64,000 nucleotides of DNA from Saccharomycopsis malanga (taxonomy: Eukaryota > Ascomycota > Saccharomycetes > Ascoideales > Saccharomycopsidaceae), in assembly GCA_004014935.1 (NCBI GenBank), contig CP025321.1:434001-498000 (forward strand), given 5' to 3'. The position numbers and the translations under genes were made by a program. The notes below the pieces were generated by a model, which was not told where the DNA came from, did not search any database, and saw nothing but the letters and a program-made list of their open reading frames with translations. This document shows positions 63,822 to 64,000 of the stretch, in pieces (positions within the stretch are counted from its first letter, which is position 1; every line of letters begins with the position of its first letter).

Positions 63822-64000
63822 ATTTCTATTATTTTTTTTGAAACTTTGAACCAGTATCCGGGGATCTAATAAATTGTTTCAGTAACAAACCATGTTTCTC
63901 TTTTGAATCTGAAGTTTACAAAACATAAAAAAAAATTAACTTTAGAAGAATAATTCGCGAATTGTGAGTTTTTTTTACATTTTTTTTTATTTTTTATTTT

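Overview
This 64 kb window is nuclear DNA from a budding yeast (Saccharomycotina). Evidence: orthologues of RPB3, HIS6, FAF1, GDB1, SKI3, MLC2, PZF1, RPB6 and QCR2, a HAC1 gene with an Ire1-type intron, yeast-type spliceosomal introns (GTATGT/GTAAGT donors, ACTAAC-like branch sites 5-15 nt before the acceptor), and tRNA-Asn(GTT) and tRNA-Val(AAC). The DNA is AT-rich with long intergenic spaces. Several genes are interrupted: RER2 has four introns, PSF3 two, SCD6 and RPB6 one each. That is many for this subphylum and hints at an intron-rich lineage; the species and its CUG decoding cannot be settled from here.

Layout. 0-8 kb: tandem arrestin-like paralogues, a head-to-head pair of identical tRNA-Asn genes beside an LTR-derived element, and a Zn2Cys6 regulator. 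10-15 kb: divergent PSF3/NOP8, the five-exon RER2 and a RING-H2 protein. 15-21 kb: FPK1-type kinase, SCD6, NAT3 and a small membrane protein. 21.5-28 kb: a repeat nest, then RPB3-HIS6-FAF1 in the order and orientation known from S. cerevisiae chromosome IX. 29-44 kb: SEC63, GDB1, an IFRD-like protein and a Msb3-type RabGAP. 44-46 kb: a second repeat nest. 46-63 kb: SKI3, MLC2, HAC1, PZF1, RPB6, QCR2 and tRNA-Val. GDB1, SKI3, MLC2, PZF1, RPB6 and QCR2 all come from the GDB1-QCR2 segment of S. cerevisiae chromosome XVI, and the divergent pairs SKI3/MLC2 and PZF1/RPB6 are kept.

The main unusual content is repetitive. I find a tRNA-headed, non-coding retroposon family (here S1) with A and B boxes, a roughly 340 bp body, a conserved 3' end and an ATT-type tail. 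One copy has a perfect 14 bp target-site duplication. About fifteen copies lie in the window, many cut off at the 5' end, as target-primed reverse transcription would leave them. A second tRNA-headed family (S2) has two copies. One S1 fragment makes up about half of an intron in RER2. These look like SINEs, an element class rarely reported in budding yeasts. Solo-LTR fossils of one family are mixed in with them.

The second notable item is HAC1: two CNG|CNGN hairpins define a 120-nt non-spliceosomal intron whose removal replaces the last seven residues by sixteen ending in an acidic-hydrophobic tail.
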